From contig CASEWE010000002.1 of the NCBI GenBank assembly GCA_949291555.1, forward strand, positions 162,171-226,170: DNA of 64,000 nt, written 5' to 3'. Under the pieces are notes generated by a model. It had not been told where the DNA came from. It searched no databases and worked only from the letters and a program-made list of their open reading frames with translations. A program made the position numbers and the translations under genes. Positions 9,143 to 17,828 of the stretch are shown one piece after another; within the stretch, counting starts at the first letter, position 1; the number at the start of each line of letters is the position of its first letter. Origin of the DNA: an uncultured Bacteroidales bacterium (GTDB taxonomy: Bacteria; Bacteroidota; Bacteroidia; Bacteroidales; P3).

Positions 9143-10741
9143 ATGATTAGCAGAAGAAAAGAATTATTCCCGAATGTGAGCGATGCCCAATGGAACGATT
9201 GGAAATGGCAGGTGAGGAACCGCATCGAAACGCTCGAAGACCTGAAGAAATACATCAAGCTGACCAAAGAAGAAGAGGCTGGCGTAAAAAAGACGCTCCA
9301 AACCCTAAGGATGGCCATTACGCCTTACTACCTGAGCCTTATCGACCCGAAGGATCCGAACGACCCTGTGCGCAAGCAGGCTATCCCGACCGGGGCTGAA
9401 ACCCATATCTCGCCCGCCGACCTGCTCGACCCGCTGCACGAGGACGAGGATTCCCCCACTCCCGGGCTCACCCACCGCTATCCCGACCGGGTGCTGTTCC
9501 TCATTACCGACCAGTGTTCCATGTACTGCCGCCATTGCACCCGCAGGCGCTTCGCCGGCCAGCACGACTGCGAAAGCCCCAATGAACGCATCGAAAAAGC
9601 CTTGGCCTACATCGAACGCACGCCCCAAGTACGCGATGTGCTGCTCTCGGGCGGGGACGCGCTGCTGGTTTCCGATCAGAAACTGGAATACATCATCCAG
9701 CGTCTCCGTTCCATAAAGCACGTGGAAATCATCCGTCTCGGCAGCCGGGTTCCCGTAGTCCTTCCCCAACGCATCACGCCCGAGCTGGTGAAGATGCTGG
9801 CCAAGTACCATCCTGTCTGGCTCAACACCCACTTCAACCATCCCAACGAAATCACCGAGGAGAGTTCCGCCGCCTGCGCCCGGCTGGCCAACGCCGGCAT
9901 TCCCTTGGGGAACCAGTCGGTCCTGCTCCGCGGGGTGAACGATGCGGTCAGCATCATGAAGAAATTGGTCTGCGAACTGGTAAAAATCCGCGTTCGCCCT
10001 TATTACATTTATCAATGCGACCTTTCCATGGGGCTTGAGCACTTCCGTACCCCGGTCAGCAAAGGCATCGAGATCATCGAAGGCCTGCGCGGGCATGTTT
10101 CGGGCTACGCCGTTCCCACCTTCGTGGTCGATGCTCCCGGCGGGGGCGGGAAAATCCCCGTGATGCCGCAATACCTGATTGCCCTTGGCGGCGGAAAAGC
10201 CATCCTGCGCAATTACGAAGGCGTCATCACCACCTACACCGAGCCCGACGACTACGACAACAGCCTCTCGGCCGAAATCGACGCCAAAAACCTCAAAACC
10301 GAAGGAATCAGCCAGCTGCTGAGCATGCCTACCGGAAAGGTGATTTCCTTGGAACCCGCCCGTCTGGAAAGGCATGAACGGGCCAAGCTCCGCATGCAAA
10401 CGGCCGAAGCCCAGCCCGGAGCCGCCCGCGCCGAAAAGAAAGGCCGGAAAGCCGCGGCATCGAAAAGCGCGGCCAAGAGCCCGGCCAAGCGTACGGCCAA
10501 GAGCACAGGCAAGGCCGGAAAAACAAAAACGGAAACCGGTGCCGCGGCAAAGGCCACAGCGGGAAAAGCCATAGCGGCAAAGGCTATAGCGGCAAAGGCC
10601 CCGAAAGCCGCAACGGCAAAAAAAGCCAAAGCAGCGGCCAAAGCCACCGCGGCCCCGAAAGCCGGCAAGGCGGCAGCCAAAAAGCAAACCGCGGCCCGGA
10701 AAACGGCCTCCGCCCGGAAAACGGGTCCTGCAAAAAAATAA
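9143..10741 (+). CDS. kamA: Lysine 2,3-aminomutase with a long Lys/Ala-rich C-terminal tail
   Basis: 532 aa from the ATG at 9143; the frame extends upstream to 8879 only as kdd overlap noise. The radical-SAM cluster motif CSMYCRHC has cysteines at 125, 129 and 132. SGGDALLV, LNTHFNHPNE and DAPGGGGKIP are KamA landmarks. Known reaction: L-lysine to L-beta-lysine using SAM, a 4Fe-4S cluster and PLP. The catalytic core ends near residue 420, the usual full length. About 110 further residues are almost only Lys, Ala, Gly, Thr and Arg, resembling histone-H1/AlgP-like tails. Last gene of the cluster, followed by a terminator. Confidence 0.92.
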   Translation: MISRRKELFPNVSDAQWNDWKWQVRNRIETLEDLKKYIKLTKEEEAGVKKTLQTLRMAITPYYLSLIDPKDPNDPVRKQAIPTGAETHISPADLLDPLHEDEDSPTPGLTHRYPDRVLFLITDQCSMYCRHCTRRRFAGQHDCESPNERIEKALAYIERTPQVRDVLLSGGDALLVSDQKLEYIIQRLRSIKHVEIIRLGSRVPVVLPQRITPELVKMLAKYHPVWLNTHFNHPNEITEESSAACARLANAGIPLGNQSVLLRGVNDAVSIMKKLVCELVKIRVRPYYIYQCDLSMGLEHFRTPVSKGIEIIEGLRGHVSGYAVPTFVVDAPGGGGKIPVMPQYLIALGGGKAILRNYEGVITTYTEPDDYDNSLSAEIDAKNLKTEGISQLLSMPTGKVISLEPARLERHERAKLRMQTAEAQPGAARAEKKGRKAAASKSAAKSPAKRTAKSTGKAGKTKTETGAAAKATAGKAIAAKAIAAKAPKAATAKKAKAAAKATAAPKAGKAAAKKQTAARKTASARKTGPAKK

Positions 10742-10827
10742 CGCGGCATTCCGGATGAAAAGCCGGGACAAGCCGCAAAGCTTGGGCAGGTTGCCAGAAG
10801 GACGGCCAAGGCCCAAGACGCAAGAGA

Positions 10828-10862
10828 AAGCCCCTTTCCCCGGACTCGGGGAAAGGGGCTTT
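10828..10862 (+). terminator. Intrinsic-type terminator after kamA
   Basis: A 15-bp perfect stem (10828-10842 / 10847-10861) with a 4-nt loop GACT, followed by a very short T run, about 85 nt after the kamA stop. The rest of the 380-nt gap to sodB holds only the promoter box at 11016. Confidence 0.75.
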
Positions 10863-11015
10863 CAACATTCCGGCCCTGCAGGACGTCTTCCCCGCTCCCC
10901 TTCCGGCCATCCCCTTCCGCATTCCCTCATCTTCTCCCGCCTTGCCCCGGACAAGGTTCCTTCGCCTTTTCCGCCTTCCCCTGGAGCCGGACGTAAAACC
11001 AATCGTTTTTTTTCT

Positions 11016-11023
11016 TATTTTTG
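11016..11023 (+). promoter_or_regulatory. Probable -7 box upstream of sodB
   Basis: TATTTTTG matches TAnnTTTG and lies about 100 nt before the sodB ATG. No TTTG was found at the expected -33 distance, so this is a partial match. Confidence 0.45.
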
Positions 11024-11121
11024 ATAGGTTGGCTTAAACAAAACCGGAAAAAAGAAAATCCCCGCCGGGAGACCGCCACGAAGCTGCTTCCCGGGAACGG
11101 AAGAACCTAAAAGAACAGCCC

Positions 11122-11697
11122 ATGAAAACATTCACGCTACCGCCGCTCCCTTACGCGGAAACCGCACTGGAGCCTTTCATTTCCGCCCGAACCCTTTCTT
11201 TCCATCATGGAAAACACCATCAAGCTTATATAGACAACCTGAACCGGCTCAAAGCCGGCACGCCTTTCGAAGATGCCGGTCTGGAAGAAATCCTGACAGG
11301 AGCCGAAGGCGCCCTTTACAACAACGCGGCCCAGACTTGGAATCATACTTTCTACTGGAATTGCCTTTCCCCGCAGGGCGGCGGCGAACCCCAAGGCGCG
11401 CTCAAAGAAGCCATTGAAAGGAAATGGGGGTCGTTCGAGGCCTTCAAGGAAGCCTTTTCCGCAGCCGCCAACGGGCTTTTCGGATCGGGCTGGGCCTGGC
11501 TGGCGAAATCCGGGCAAGAACTCGAAATCATTGCCACGCCCAATGCAGGCAACCCCCTGAAGGAAAAAAAGGAACCCCTGCTCGTAATCGATGTGTGGGA
11601 ACACGCCTATTACCTCGACAAACAAAACCGCCGGGCCGACTACGTGGCCGACTTCTGGAAAATCGTCGACTGGAAAACGGTCTCCGAGCGGTTCTGA
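11122..11697 (+). CDS. sodB: Fe/Mn superoxide dismutase
   Basis: 191 aa, normal for the family. The four metal ligands are visible: H28 in SFHHGKHH, H75 in TWNHTFYW, and D157 and H161 in DVWEHAYY. It detoxifies superoxide in the cytoplasm, important for an anaerobe exposed to air. Iron and manganese forms cannot be separated with certainty by eye; the Fe or cambialistic type common in Bacteroidales is assumed. It is followed 76 nt later by aroK on the same strand, possibly as read-through. Confidence 0.95.
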   Translation: MKTFTLPPLPYAETALEPFISARTLSFHHGKHHQAYIDNLNRLKAGTPFEDAGLEEILTGAEGALYNNAAQTWNHTFYWNCLSPQGGGEPQGALKEAIERKWGSFEAFKEAFSAAANGLFGSGWAWLAKSGQELEIIATPNAGNPLKEKKEPLLVIDVWEHAYYLDKQNRRADYVADFWKIVDWKTVSERF

Positions 11698-11773
11698 AAT
11701 CGCCCGCACAGGCGCCCCGCCGGGCGGCGGGAAAAAGTTCGCAAGAAGTTTCGGGAATGAACGCCTGCCATAA

Positions 11774-12397
11774 ATGAACATCTACCTCATTGGTTTCATG
11801 GGATGCGGGAAAAGCGAAACCGGCAAGGAATTGGCCTCCGCCCTGGGGTGGGAGCTTTCCGACACCGATGCGCTCCTCGAAGAGAAGTTCGGGACGGACA
11901 TTCCCGGGATTTTCGACCGCTACGGGGAAAAACGCTTCCGGGAAGAAGAGAGCAAGCTGCTCCGGACGCTTCCCCGGCAAGGGAACCGAATCGTGGTTAC
12001 GGGGGGCGGCCTCCCCTGCTTCCACGGGAACATGGACTACATGAACCGCAACGGGCATACCGTTTACATGGAAGTACCGGCCCCGGTCCTGGCCGCCCGC
12101 CTGGCGCAGCCGGAAAACAAGAACCAGCGGCCTTTGCTCCGCGACCTCGGCCCGGAAGCGCTCGACGCCTTCGTGGAAAACCTGCTTGGAAGCCGGGATT
12201 GTTTTTACCGCAAGGCGCATTTCGTGTTCAAGCCCCAGGAAGCGCCGCTCGCGGCCCTTTTCCGCCACGTGAAAAAGGTTGCCGGGGAAAACGCGGAAAA
12301 CGAAGCGGGACGGGAAACGCCGGGCTTGCGGCATGAAGCCATTGAAAAGCCGGTCAATCAAACCGAAAGCCAAACATTAAAAACTAAAACTGAATAA
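11774..12397 (+). CDS. aroK: Shikimate kinase
   Basis: 207 aa. Walker A GFMGCGKS spans residues 7-14, the shikimate-binding acid is D32 in SDTD, FREEE follows at 55-59, and the Gly-rich GGG sits at 77-79 with a later RPLL lid. It phosphorylates shikimate in the aromatic amino-acid pathway. Compared with the usual 170-180 aa there is a polar Glu/Asn-rich C-terminal extension of about 30 residues. Its stop is only 2 nt before the EF-G-like gene, so the two are probably cotranscribed. The DAHP synthase/chorismate mutase of the same pathway lies 11 kb away. Confidence 0.93.
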   Translation: MNIYLIGFMGCGKSETGKELASALGWELSDTDALLEEKFGTDIPGIFDRYGEKRFREEESKLLRTLPRQGNRIVVTGGGLPCFHGNMDYMNRNGHTVYMEVPAPVLAARLAQPENKNQRPLLRDLGPEALDAFVENLLGSRDCFYRKAHFVFKPQEAPLAALFRHVKKVAGENAENEAGRETPGLRHEAIEKPVNQTESQTLKTKTE

Positions 12398-12399
12398 CG

Positions 12400-14556
12400 A
12401 TGAAAGTTTACCAAACCAACGAAATCAAGAACATTGCCATCCTGGGCAGTTCGGGTTCGGGCAAGACCACCTTGGCCGAAGCCATGCTATACGAAGGCGG
12501 GGTGATCAACCGCCGTGGTTCGGTGGAATCGAAAAACACCGTTTGCGATTATTTCCCGGTTGAAAAAGAATACGGTTATTCGGTATTCTCCACGGTTTTC
12601 AGCGTGCTTTGGCAAGACCGGAAACTCAACTTCATCGACTGCCCGGGTTCCGACGACTTCATCGGCGGGGCGGTCTCGGCCTTGAACGTTACCGATACGG
12701 CGTTGATGGTGCTCAACGCCCAATACGGCATCGAAGTAGGAACCATCAACCAGTTCCGCTATACGGAACAATTCCATAAGCCCGTCATTTTCGTGGTGAA
12801 CCAGCTCGACCACGAGAAGGCCGATTACGAATCGACCGTGTCGCAGCTGCGCGAGCAATGGGGCGGCAAGGTAGTCCAAATCCAATACCCGGTCAATACA
12901 GGGCCGGCCTTCAATGCCGTGGTCGATGTATTGAAGATGAAAATGTACCGCTGGAAGCCCGAAGGCGGCGTGCCCGAAGTGCTGGAAATCCCGGCCGAGG
13001 AAATGGACAAAGCCATGGAACTGCACAAGGCCTTGGTGGAGTCGGCGGCCGAACACGACGATGTCCTGATGGAAAAATTCTTCGAAGCCGGCACGCTGAC
13101 CGAAGACGAGATGCGGGCCGGAATCCGGGCCGGGCTTATCACCCGCAACATGTTCCCGGTCTTCTGCGTCTGCGCCGGCAGGGACATGTGCGTGCGCCGC
13201 ACGCTCGAATTCTTGGGGAACGTGGTTCCCTGCACCGACAGCATGCCGCGTCCGGTTACCGAAAACGGAGAAGAAATAACGCCCGACCCCAACGGCCCCA
13301 CCAGCCTGTTCGTCTTCAAAACCACGGTAGAGCCCCACATCGGCCAGGTCTGCTTCTTCAAAGTGATTTCCGGCCGCATCAAGGCAGGCGACGACCTGGT
13401 GAATGCGGACCGGGGGTCGAAAGAACGCATTGCCCAGATATTCACGGTAGCCGGGCAAAACCGCACCGAAGTGGAGGAAATGGTTGCCGGGGACATCGGC
13501 GCAACCGTCAAGATGAAAGACGTGCACCGGGGCAACACGCTCAACAGCAAGGACTGCGACTACACGTTCGATTTCATCAAATATCCCGAACCCAAGTTCC
13601 GCCGTGCCGTCAAGCCCGTAAACGAGGCCGATTCGGAAAAGATGATGGAAATCCTGTTCCGCATGCGCGAAGAAGACCCCACTTGGGTCGTGGAACAATC
13701 CAAGGAACTGAAGCAAACCATCGTGTCGGGGCAAGGGGAATTCCACTTGCGCACCCTCAAATGGCGGATCGAAAACAACGACAAGCTCCCCATCGAATTC
13801 TTCGAGCCCAAAATCCCCTACCGCGAAACCATCACCAAGGCGGCCCGGGCGGACTACCGGCACAAGAAACAGTCGGGCGGAGCCGGCCAGTTCGGCGAAG
13901 TCCACCTGATCGTGGAGCCTTATTACGAAGGGATGCCGGCTCCTACCACCTACAAGTTCGGCGGGCAGGAATACAAAATCACCGTGCGCGACACCCAGAC
14001 TATCGATCTGGAATGGGGCGGGAAATTAGTCTTCGTGAACAGCATCGTGGGCGGGGCTATCGATGCCCGTTTCCTCCCGGCCATCCTCAAGGGGGTCATG
14101 AGCCGCATGGAACAGGGCCCGCTTACCGGTTCCTACGCCCGCGATGTCCGGGTGATTGTCTACGATGGGAAAATGCACCCGGTAGACAGCAATGAAGTCT
14201 CGTTCATGCTGGCCGGCCGCAATGCGTTCAGCACAGCCTTCAAAGAAGCCGCCCCGAAAATCCTGGAACCCGTCTACGATGTGGAAGTGGCCGTTCCCGG
14301 CGCCTGCATGGGCGATGTAATGGGCGACTTGCAAGGCCGCCGCGCCATCATCATGGGGATGAGCAGCGAAAAGGGCTACGAGAAAATCCAGGCAAAGGTT
14401 CCCTTGAAGGAAATGTCGAACTATTCCACCGCGCTCAGTTCCATCTCGGGCGGACGGGCGTCTTTCTCCATGAAATTCGCCAGCTACGAACTGGTTCCGG
14501 CCGACATCCAGGAAAAACTCCTGAAAGAATACGCCGCCCAGAATACCGAAGAATAG
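12400..14556 (+). CDS. Elongation factor G-like translational GTPase (paralogue)
   Basis: 718 aa with EF-G domain order. G1 is GSSGSGKT (16-23), G3 is DCPG (80-83), and G4 is NQLD (134-137) in place of the canonical NKxD. Later segments, including GGAGQFGEVHLIVEP and VSFMLAGRNAF, match domains IV and V. The divergent G4, the lack of ribosomal-protein neighbours and its position after aroK suggest the second EF-G paralogue found in many Bacteroidota rather than the main fusA. Whether it acts in translocation, recycling or under stress is not evident from sequence. Confidence 0.85.
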   Translation: MKVYQTNEIKNIAILGSSGSGKTTLAEAMLYEGGVINRRGSVESKNTVCDYFPVEKEYGYSVFSTVFSVLWQDRKLNFIDCPGSDDFIGGAVSALNVTDTALMVLNAQYGIEVGTINQFRYTEQFHKPVIFVVNQLDHEKADYESTVSQLREQWGGKVVQIQYPVNTGPAFNAVVDVLKMKMYRWKPEGGVPEVLEIPAEEMDKAMELHKALVESAAEHDDVLMEKFFEAGTLTEDEMRAGIRAGLITRNMFPVFCVCAGRDMCVRRTLEFLGNVVPCTDSMPRPVTENGEEITPDPNGPTSLFVFKTTVEPHIGQVCFFKVISGRIKAGDDLVNADRGSKERIAQIFTVAGQNRTEVEEMVAGDIGATVKMKDVHRGNTLNSKDCDYTFDFIKYPEPKFRRAVKPVNEADSEKMMEILFRMREEDPTWVVEQSKELKQTIVSGQGEFHLRTLKWRIENNDKLPIEFFEPKIPYRETITKAARADYRHKKQSGGAGQFGEVHLIVEPYYEGMPAPTTYKFGGQEYKITVRDTQTIDLEWGGKLVFVNSIVGGAIDARFLPAILKGVMSRMEQGPLTGSYARDVRVIVYDGKMHPVDSNEVSFMLAGRNAFSTAFKEAAPKILEPVYDVEVAVPGACMGDVMGDLQGRRAIIMGMSSEKGYEKIQAKVPLKEMSNYSTALSSISGGRASFSMKFASYELVPADIQEKLLKEYAAQNTEE

Positions 14557-14623
14557 CTTTTCTTTCGAATGCCGAGCCTGCAACCGGACGCCAAGCAATG
14601 AGACCGGCTTGTCTTTCCGGTTC

Positions 14624-14661
14624 AAAAGCCGGGTCGGACGTGTTCGTCCGACCCGGCTTTT
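14624..14661 (+). terminator. Intrinsic terminator after the EF-G-like gene
   Basis: A perfect 17-bp stem (14624-14640 / 14645-14661) with loop TGTT, ending in a short T run, 68 nt after the stop codon. Confidence 0.85.
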
Positions 14662-14813
14662 CCTGTAAGCAGACGTGCTCTCGTTCCAACAAAAACCGGA
14701 AGACCCCGCTATTGCCCGGAATCGCCGAGACATAGGCGGCTTCAACCGGAAGGAATCCGACCTGGAATGCCAATCGCAGGCAAAACCCGTACATGACCTA
14801 AAAACAAGACTTT

Positions 14814-16850
14814 ATGAAGAAATTGAAACTCTTTGGCGTTGCCGCAGCGCTGATTGCCGCGACAGGATGCCACGAAAGCGCAAAAGAAGAATCCATGAGC
14901 AACATATCCCAAGAAACGGTACAAAAGACAATCACGGCCATCTTGGAACAAAAAACCGGTGCCGACCCGGTGCTGGTCGAAAAAGGGGTGGCCCAGGCCG
15001 CCGCGCTCTGGCAGGCGGAAGACGGCTCGGAAAAAGAATTTGCCGATTTCGCCCTTGCCAACTACGCATCCGGCCCGGAAGACAGGAAAATCCTGTTCGA
15101 CAAGCTTTCCAACGCGCTCGAAATCCTGTACGGAACCTCCAATCAGGTAAGCGTCCGCCTGCAATCCCCGCTGCACTTGGCCGGCTCGGAACTGACGGAA
15201 ATCGATTATATCCTGGGCGCGTTCAATCCTTATTCGCACCTTTCGGACGACCTGTTCGCCAACAAGACGGCTTTCATCACGATCTTGAATTTCCCTTTCT
15301 ACACCTTGGAGGAAAAGAACCGCTTAGGGAAGGACTGGAACCGCTTGGAGTGGGCTTACGCGCGGATGGGAGACCAGTTCACCACCCGGGTCCCGGCCCG
15401 GATCAATGCCCGGTATGCCAAAGCTTTGAGCGATTGCGAGAATTACATCGCCTCGTACAATATCATGATGGGCCGTTTGCTGACCGAAGACGGGCGCAGG
15501 CTCTTTCCGGAAGACATGCGCCTGCTTTCCCACTGGAACCTCCGGGACGAACTCAAATCGAACTACGCCGATATTCCCGATGCGCGCGAGAAGCAGGAAA
15601 TGATTTACCAGGTCATGCTGCGGATCATCGACCAGAGCATACCGGCCGATGTGGTGGACAACCCGGAATACGACTGGGCCCCGTACTCCAACAAAACGTA
15701 CCGGAACGGGCAGGAAATCTCCCTGAAGCCGGAAGGGGCGGCCCGTTACGCGCATATATTGGAAGTCTTCCAGGTTGAAAGGGAAATCGACCGCTACAGC
15801 CCCCAGCTCCCCACCGGCATCGCCCGCAATTTCGAAAAAGGCATGGAAGTCTCCGCGCAAGACATAGAAAAATTGTTCACCCGCCTGCTTTCCTCCGAAC
15901 AAGTCGGGCATGTGGCCGGCCTCATCCGCAAGCGCTTGGGAAGGGAACTGCGCCCGTACGACATCTGGTACGATGGATTCAAAAGCCGTTCGGCCATGCC
16001 TGAAGACGAACTGACGGCCATGACGCAAAAGAAATACCCGGACACGGACGCTTTCGCGGCCGACATGCCGAGGATGCTGCGCGACTTGGGTTTCCCGAAG
16101 GATGAAGCCCGGTACATTGCCGACCGCATCGTGGTGGAAAACGCCCGGGGCTCGGGCCATGCCTGGGGCGCGCAAGGCCGCTGGGAACCGGCCCGCCTGC
16201 GGACAAGGATAGGCCGGAAAGGAATGGACTACAAAGGGTACAACATTGCCGTCCACGAGTTCGGCCACAACGTGGAACAAACGCTCGACCTCTACGACAT
16301 AGACTATTACATGCTGAGCGGCGTGCCGAACACGGCCTTTACCGAGGCTTTGGCGTTCATCTTCCAGAAACGGGACTTGCAGCTCCTGGGCTTCGACCAG
16401 AAAATAGACGACAATACTACCTTGGACATCTTCTGGGGCGCTTACGAAATCATGGGGGTCGCCCTGGTAGACATGCGCACCTGGCAATGGTTGTATGAAA
16501 ACCCGCAAGCCACCGCCGAGCAGTTGCGCGATGCGGTCATCGGCATTGCCAAAGAGGTTTGGAACCAGTATTACGAACCGGTCCTCGGCACGCACGACTC
16601 TCCCCTGCTGGCCGTCTATTCCCACATGATCAACGCGCCGATGTACCTTCCCAACTATCCCTTCGGCCATATCATCGAATACCAGCTGGAAAGCCATCTG
16701 GCCCAGGCGGAATCCAAGGCCGAGTTCGCATCGGAACTGCGCCGCATTTACACCTTGGGGCGGCTCACGCCGCAAATCTGGATGCAGCAGGCTGTCGGCT
16801 CGGAGGTCAGCGTGGAACCCTTGCTGCAAGCCGTGGAAGAAATTCTTTAG
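14814..16850 (+). CDS. Lipoprotein zinc metallopeptidase (HExxH, gluzincin-like)
   Basis: 678 aa. A short signal ends in a lipobox-like ATGC (cysteine at residue 19), implying an outer-membrane or periplasmic lipoprotein. The zinc motif HEFGH is at 481-485, and a probable third ligand is E511 in FTEALAF, 26 residues on, as in gluzincins (M2/M3-like spacing). The rest is mostly helical and shows no other domain I recognise. It is not dipeptidyl-peptidase III, which would have HEXXGH. Peptide or oligopeptide hydrolysis is inferred and the substrate is unknown. Its stop overlaps by 4 nt the stop of the convergent EI24 gene. Confidence 0.8.
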   Translation: MKKLKLFGVAAALIAATGCHESAKEESMSNISQETVQKTITAILEQKTGADPVLVEKGVAQAAALWQAEDGSEKEFADFALANYASGPEDRKILFDKLSNALEILYGTSNQVSVRLQSPLHLAGSELTEIDYILGAFNPYSHLSDDLFANKTAFITILNFPFYTLEEKNRLGKDWNRLEWAYARMGDQFTTRVPARINARYAKALSDCENYIASYNIMMGRLLTEDGRRLFPEDMRLLSHWNLRDELKSNYADIPDAREKQEMIYQVMLRIIDQSIPADVVDNPEYDWAPYSNKTYRNGQEISLKPEGAARYAHILEVFQVEREIDRYSPQLPTGIARNFEKGMEVSAQDIEKLFTRLLSSEQVGHVAGLIRKRLGRELRPYDIWYDGFKSRSAMPEDELTAMTQKKYPDTDAFAADMPRMLRDLGFPKDEARYIADRIVVENARGSGHAWGAQGRWEPARLRTRIGRKGMDYKGYNIAVHEFGHNVEQTLDLYDIDYYMLSGVPNTAFTEALAFIFQKRDLQLLGFDQKIDDNTTLDIFWGAYEIMGVALVDMRTWQWLYENPQATAEQLRDAVIGIAKEVWNQYYEPVLGTHDSPLLAVYSHMINAPMYLPNYPFGHIIEYQLESHLAQAESKAEFASELRRIYTLGRLTPQIWMQQAVGSEVSVEPLLQAVEEIL

Positions 16851-17680
16851 CCGTTGGAGGAATCTTGGGATTTTTCTGCCGGCAGCGATGCATCTTGCCG
16901 GCGGTCGGAATCGCATACCGCCACTGTGGCCGCCATCACCGAAGCCAGGGAAACGAAACCGCAGACCAGGAACTGTCCCCACGGCAGCAGAAGCGCCGCC
17001 GCGAAAGGCAGGCCGATGCCCATCACGAAACCGATGTTCCGGTTCACGTAACCCACGCTTTCGCGAACCAGCAAGTACCGGCGTTCGATGGTGTAATCCA
17101 CGAAAGAGAAACCGTAGAAATAGGCCGAACTCAGGAACAGCAGGAACGGGGAGAGCATCCCGATCAAGGGGATGAACGAAACGATCATCAGGAGAACCGT
17201 GACGGCAAGCTGGAAAAAGGTGTTGCGAAGCGCAATCAGGACCCCGCGCAGCATCTCGCGCAGGAATCGGCCGAAGCGGAAAGGATATTCCTTGCCGGTC
17301 AAAGCCGTCTCGGTGCGCTCGCTAAGCCAGGAAAAGACCGGCGAAAGCACAATCAGCACCAAGTATCCGCCAACGGCCAGGAAAAGCATGAAATACGCGA
17401 ACCGCAGCAAGACCCGGAAAACGAAAGCCGCCACCGCCCCGGCGTTTTGCAGCCAAGCGATATCGCCCGCCAAAAGACGGATGCTCCGGCTTATCCATTC
17501 CTCCACCGGATCGCCCAACCAGCCCACTATGAAATTCCCCAGCAAAAAGAACAGCAGCCAGGCCAGAACGGGAAAGACCATGAAATAGGCGAAACGCGCC
17601 GTGAAAAGCATCTTGAATGCCAAGCCATAGGACTTGACCCCACGGCCGAACTCCGAAAAAAAATTCCTGTCCACGCTCAT
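16847..17680 (-). CDS. EI24/CysZ-like integral membrane protein
   Basis: 277 aa from the ATG at 17680 (MSVDRNFFSEFGRGVKSYG); an upstream in-frame extension is Arg-rich and rejected. There are about five or six long hydrophobic segments, with FSWLSERTETALTGKEYPF and YTIERRYLLVRES typical of the EI24 domain shared with the E. coli sulfate transporter CysZ. Transport of sulfate or another small anion is possible but unproven. It lies downstream of the pyrE-SRPBCC-methyltransferase operon, 148 nt after the last of those genes, on the same strand. Confidence 0.75.
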   Translation of the reverse strand: MSVDRNFFSEFGRGVKSYGLAFKMLFTARFAYFMVFPVLAWLLFFLLGNFIVGWLGDPVEEWISRSIRLLAGDIAWLQNAGAVAAFVFRVLLRFAYFMLFLAVGGYLVLIVLSPVFSWLSERTETALTGKEYPFRFGRFLREMLRGVLIALRNTFFQLAVTVLLMIVSFIPLIGMLSPFLLFLSSAYFYGFSFVDYTIERRYLLVRESVGYVNRNIGFVMGIGLPFAAALLLPWGQFLVCGFVSLASVMAATVAVCDSDRRQDASLPAEKSQDSSNG

Positions 17681-17828
17681 TGTCTGCCGATTCTTTCTCT
17701 TTTGCCGCGAGTGCCGGAACGGGTTTCGGATGCCCGCGCTGCCGAGGATTCCGCGGCTTTCGCGCGTTCGCGCCGCTTCTGGCCGCATCCGGCAAAAGCC
17801 ATCCGAAAGCCCGCGGGAGCTATCCGGT

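Noticed and set aside
12487..13905. 472-codon minus-strand open frame
   Set aside because: Antisense to the EF-G-like gene; no recognisable motif.
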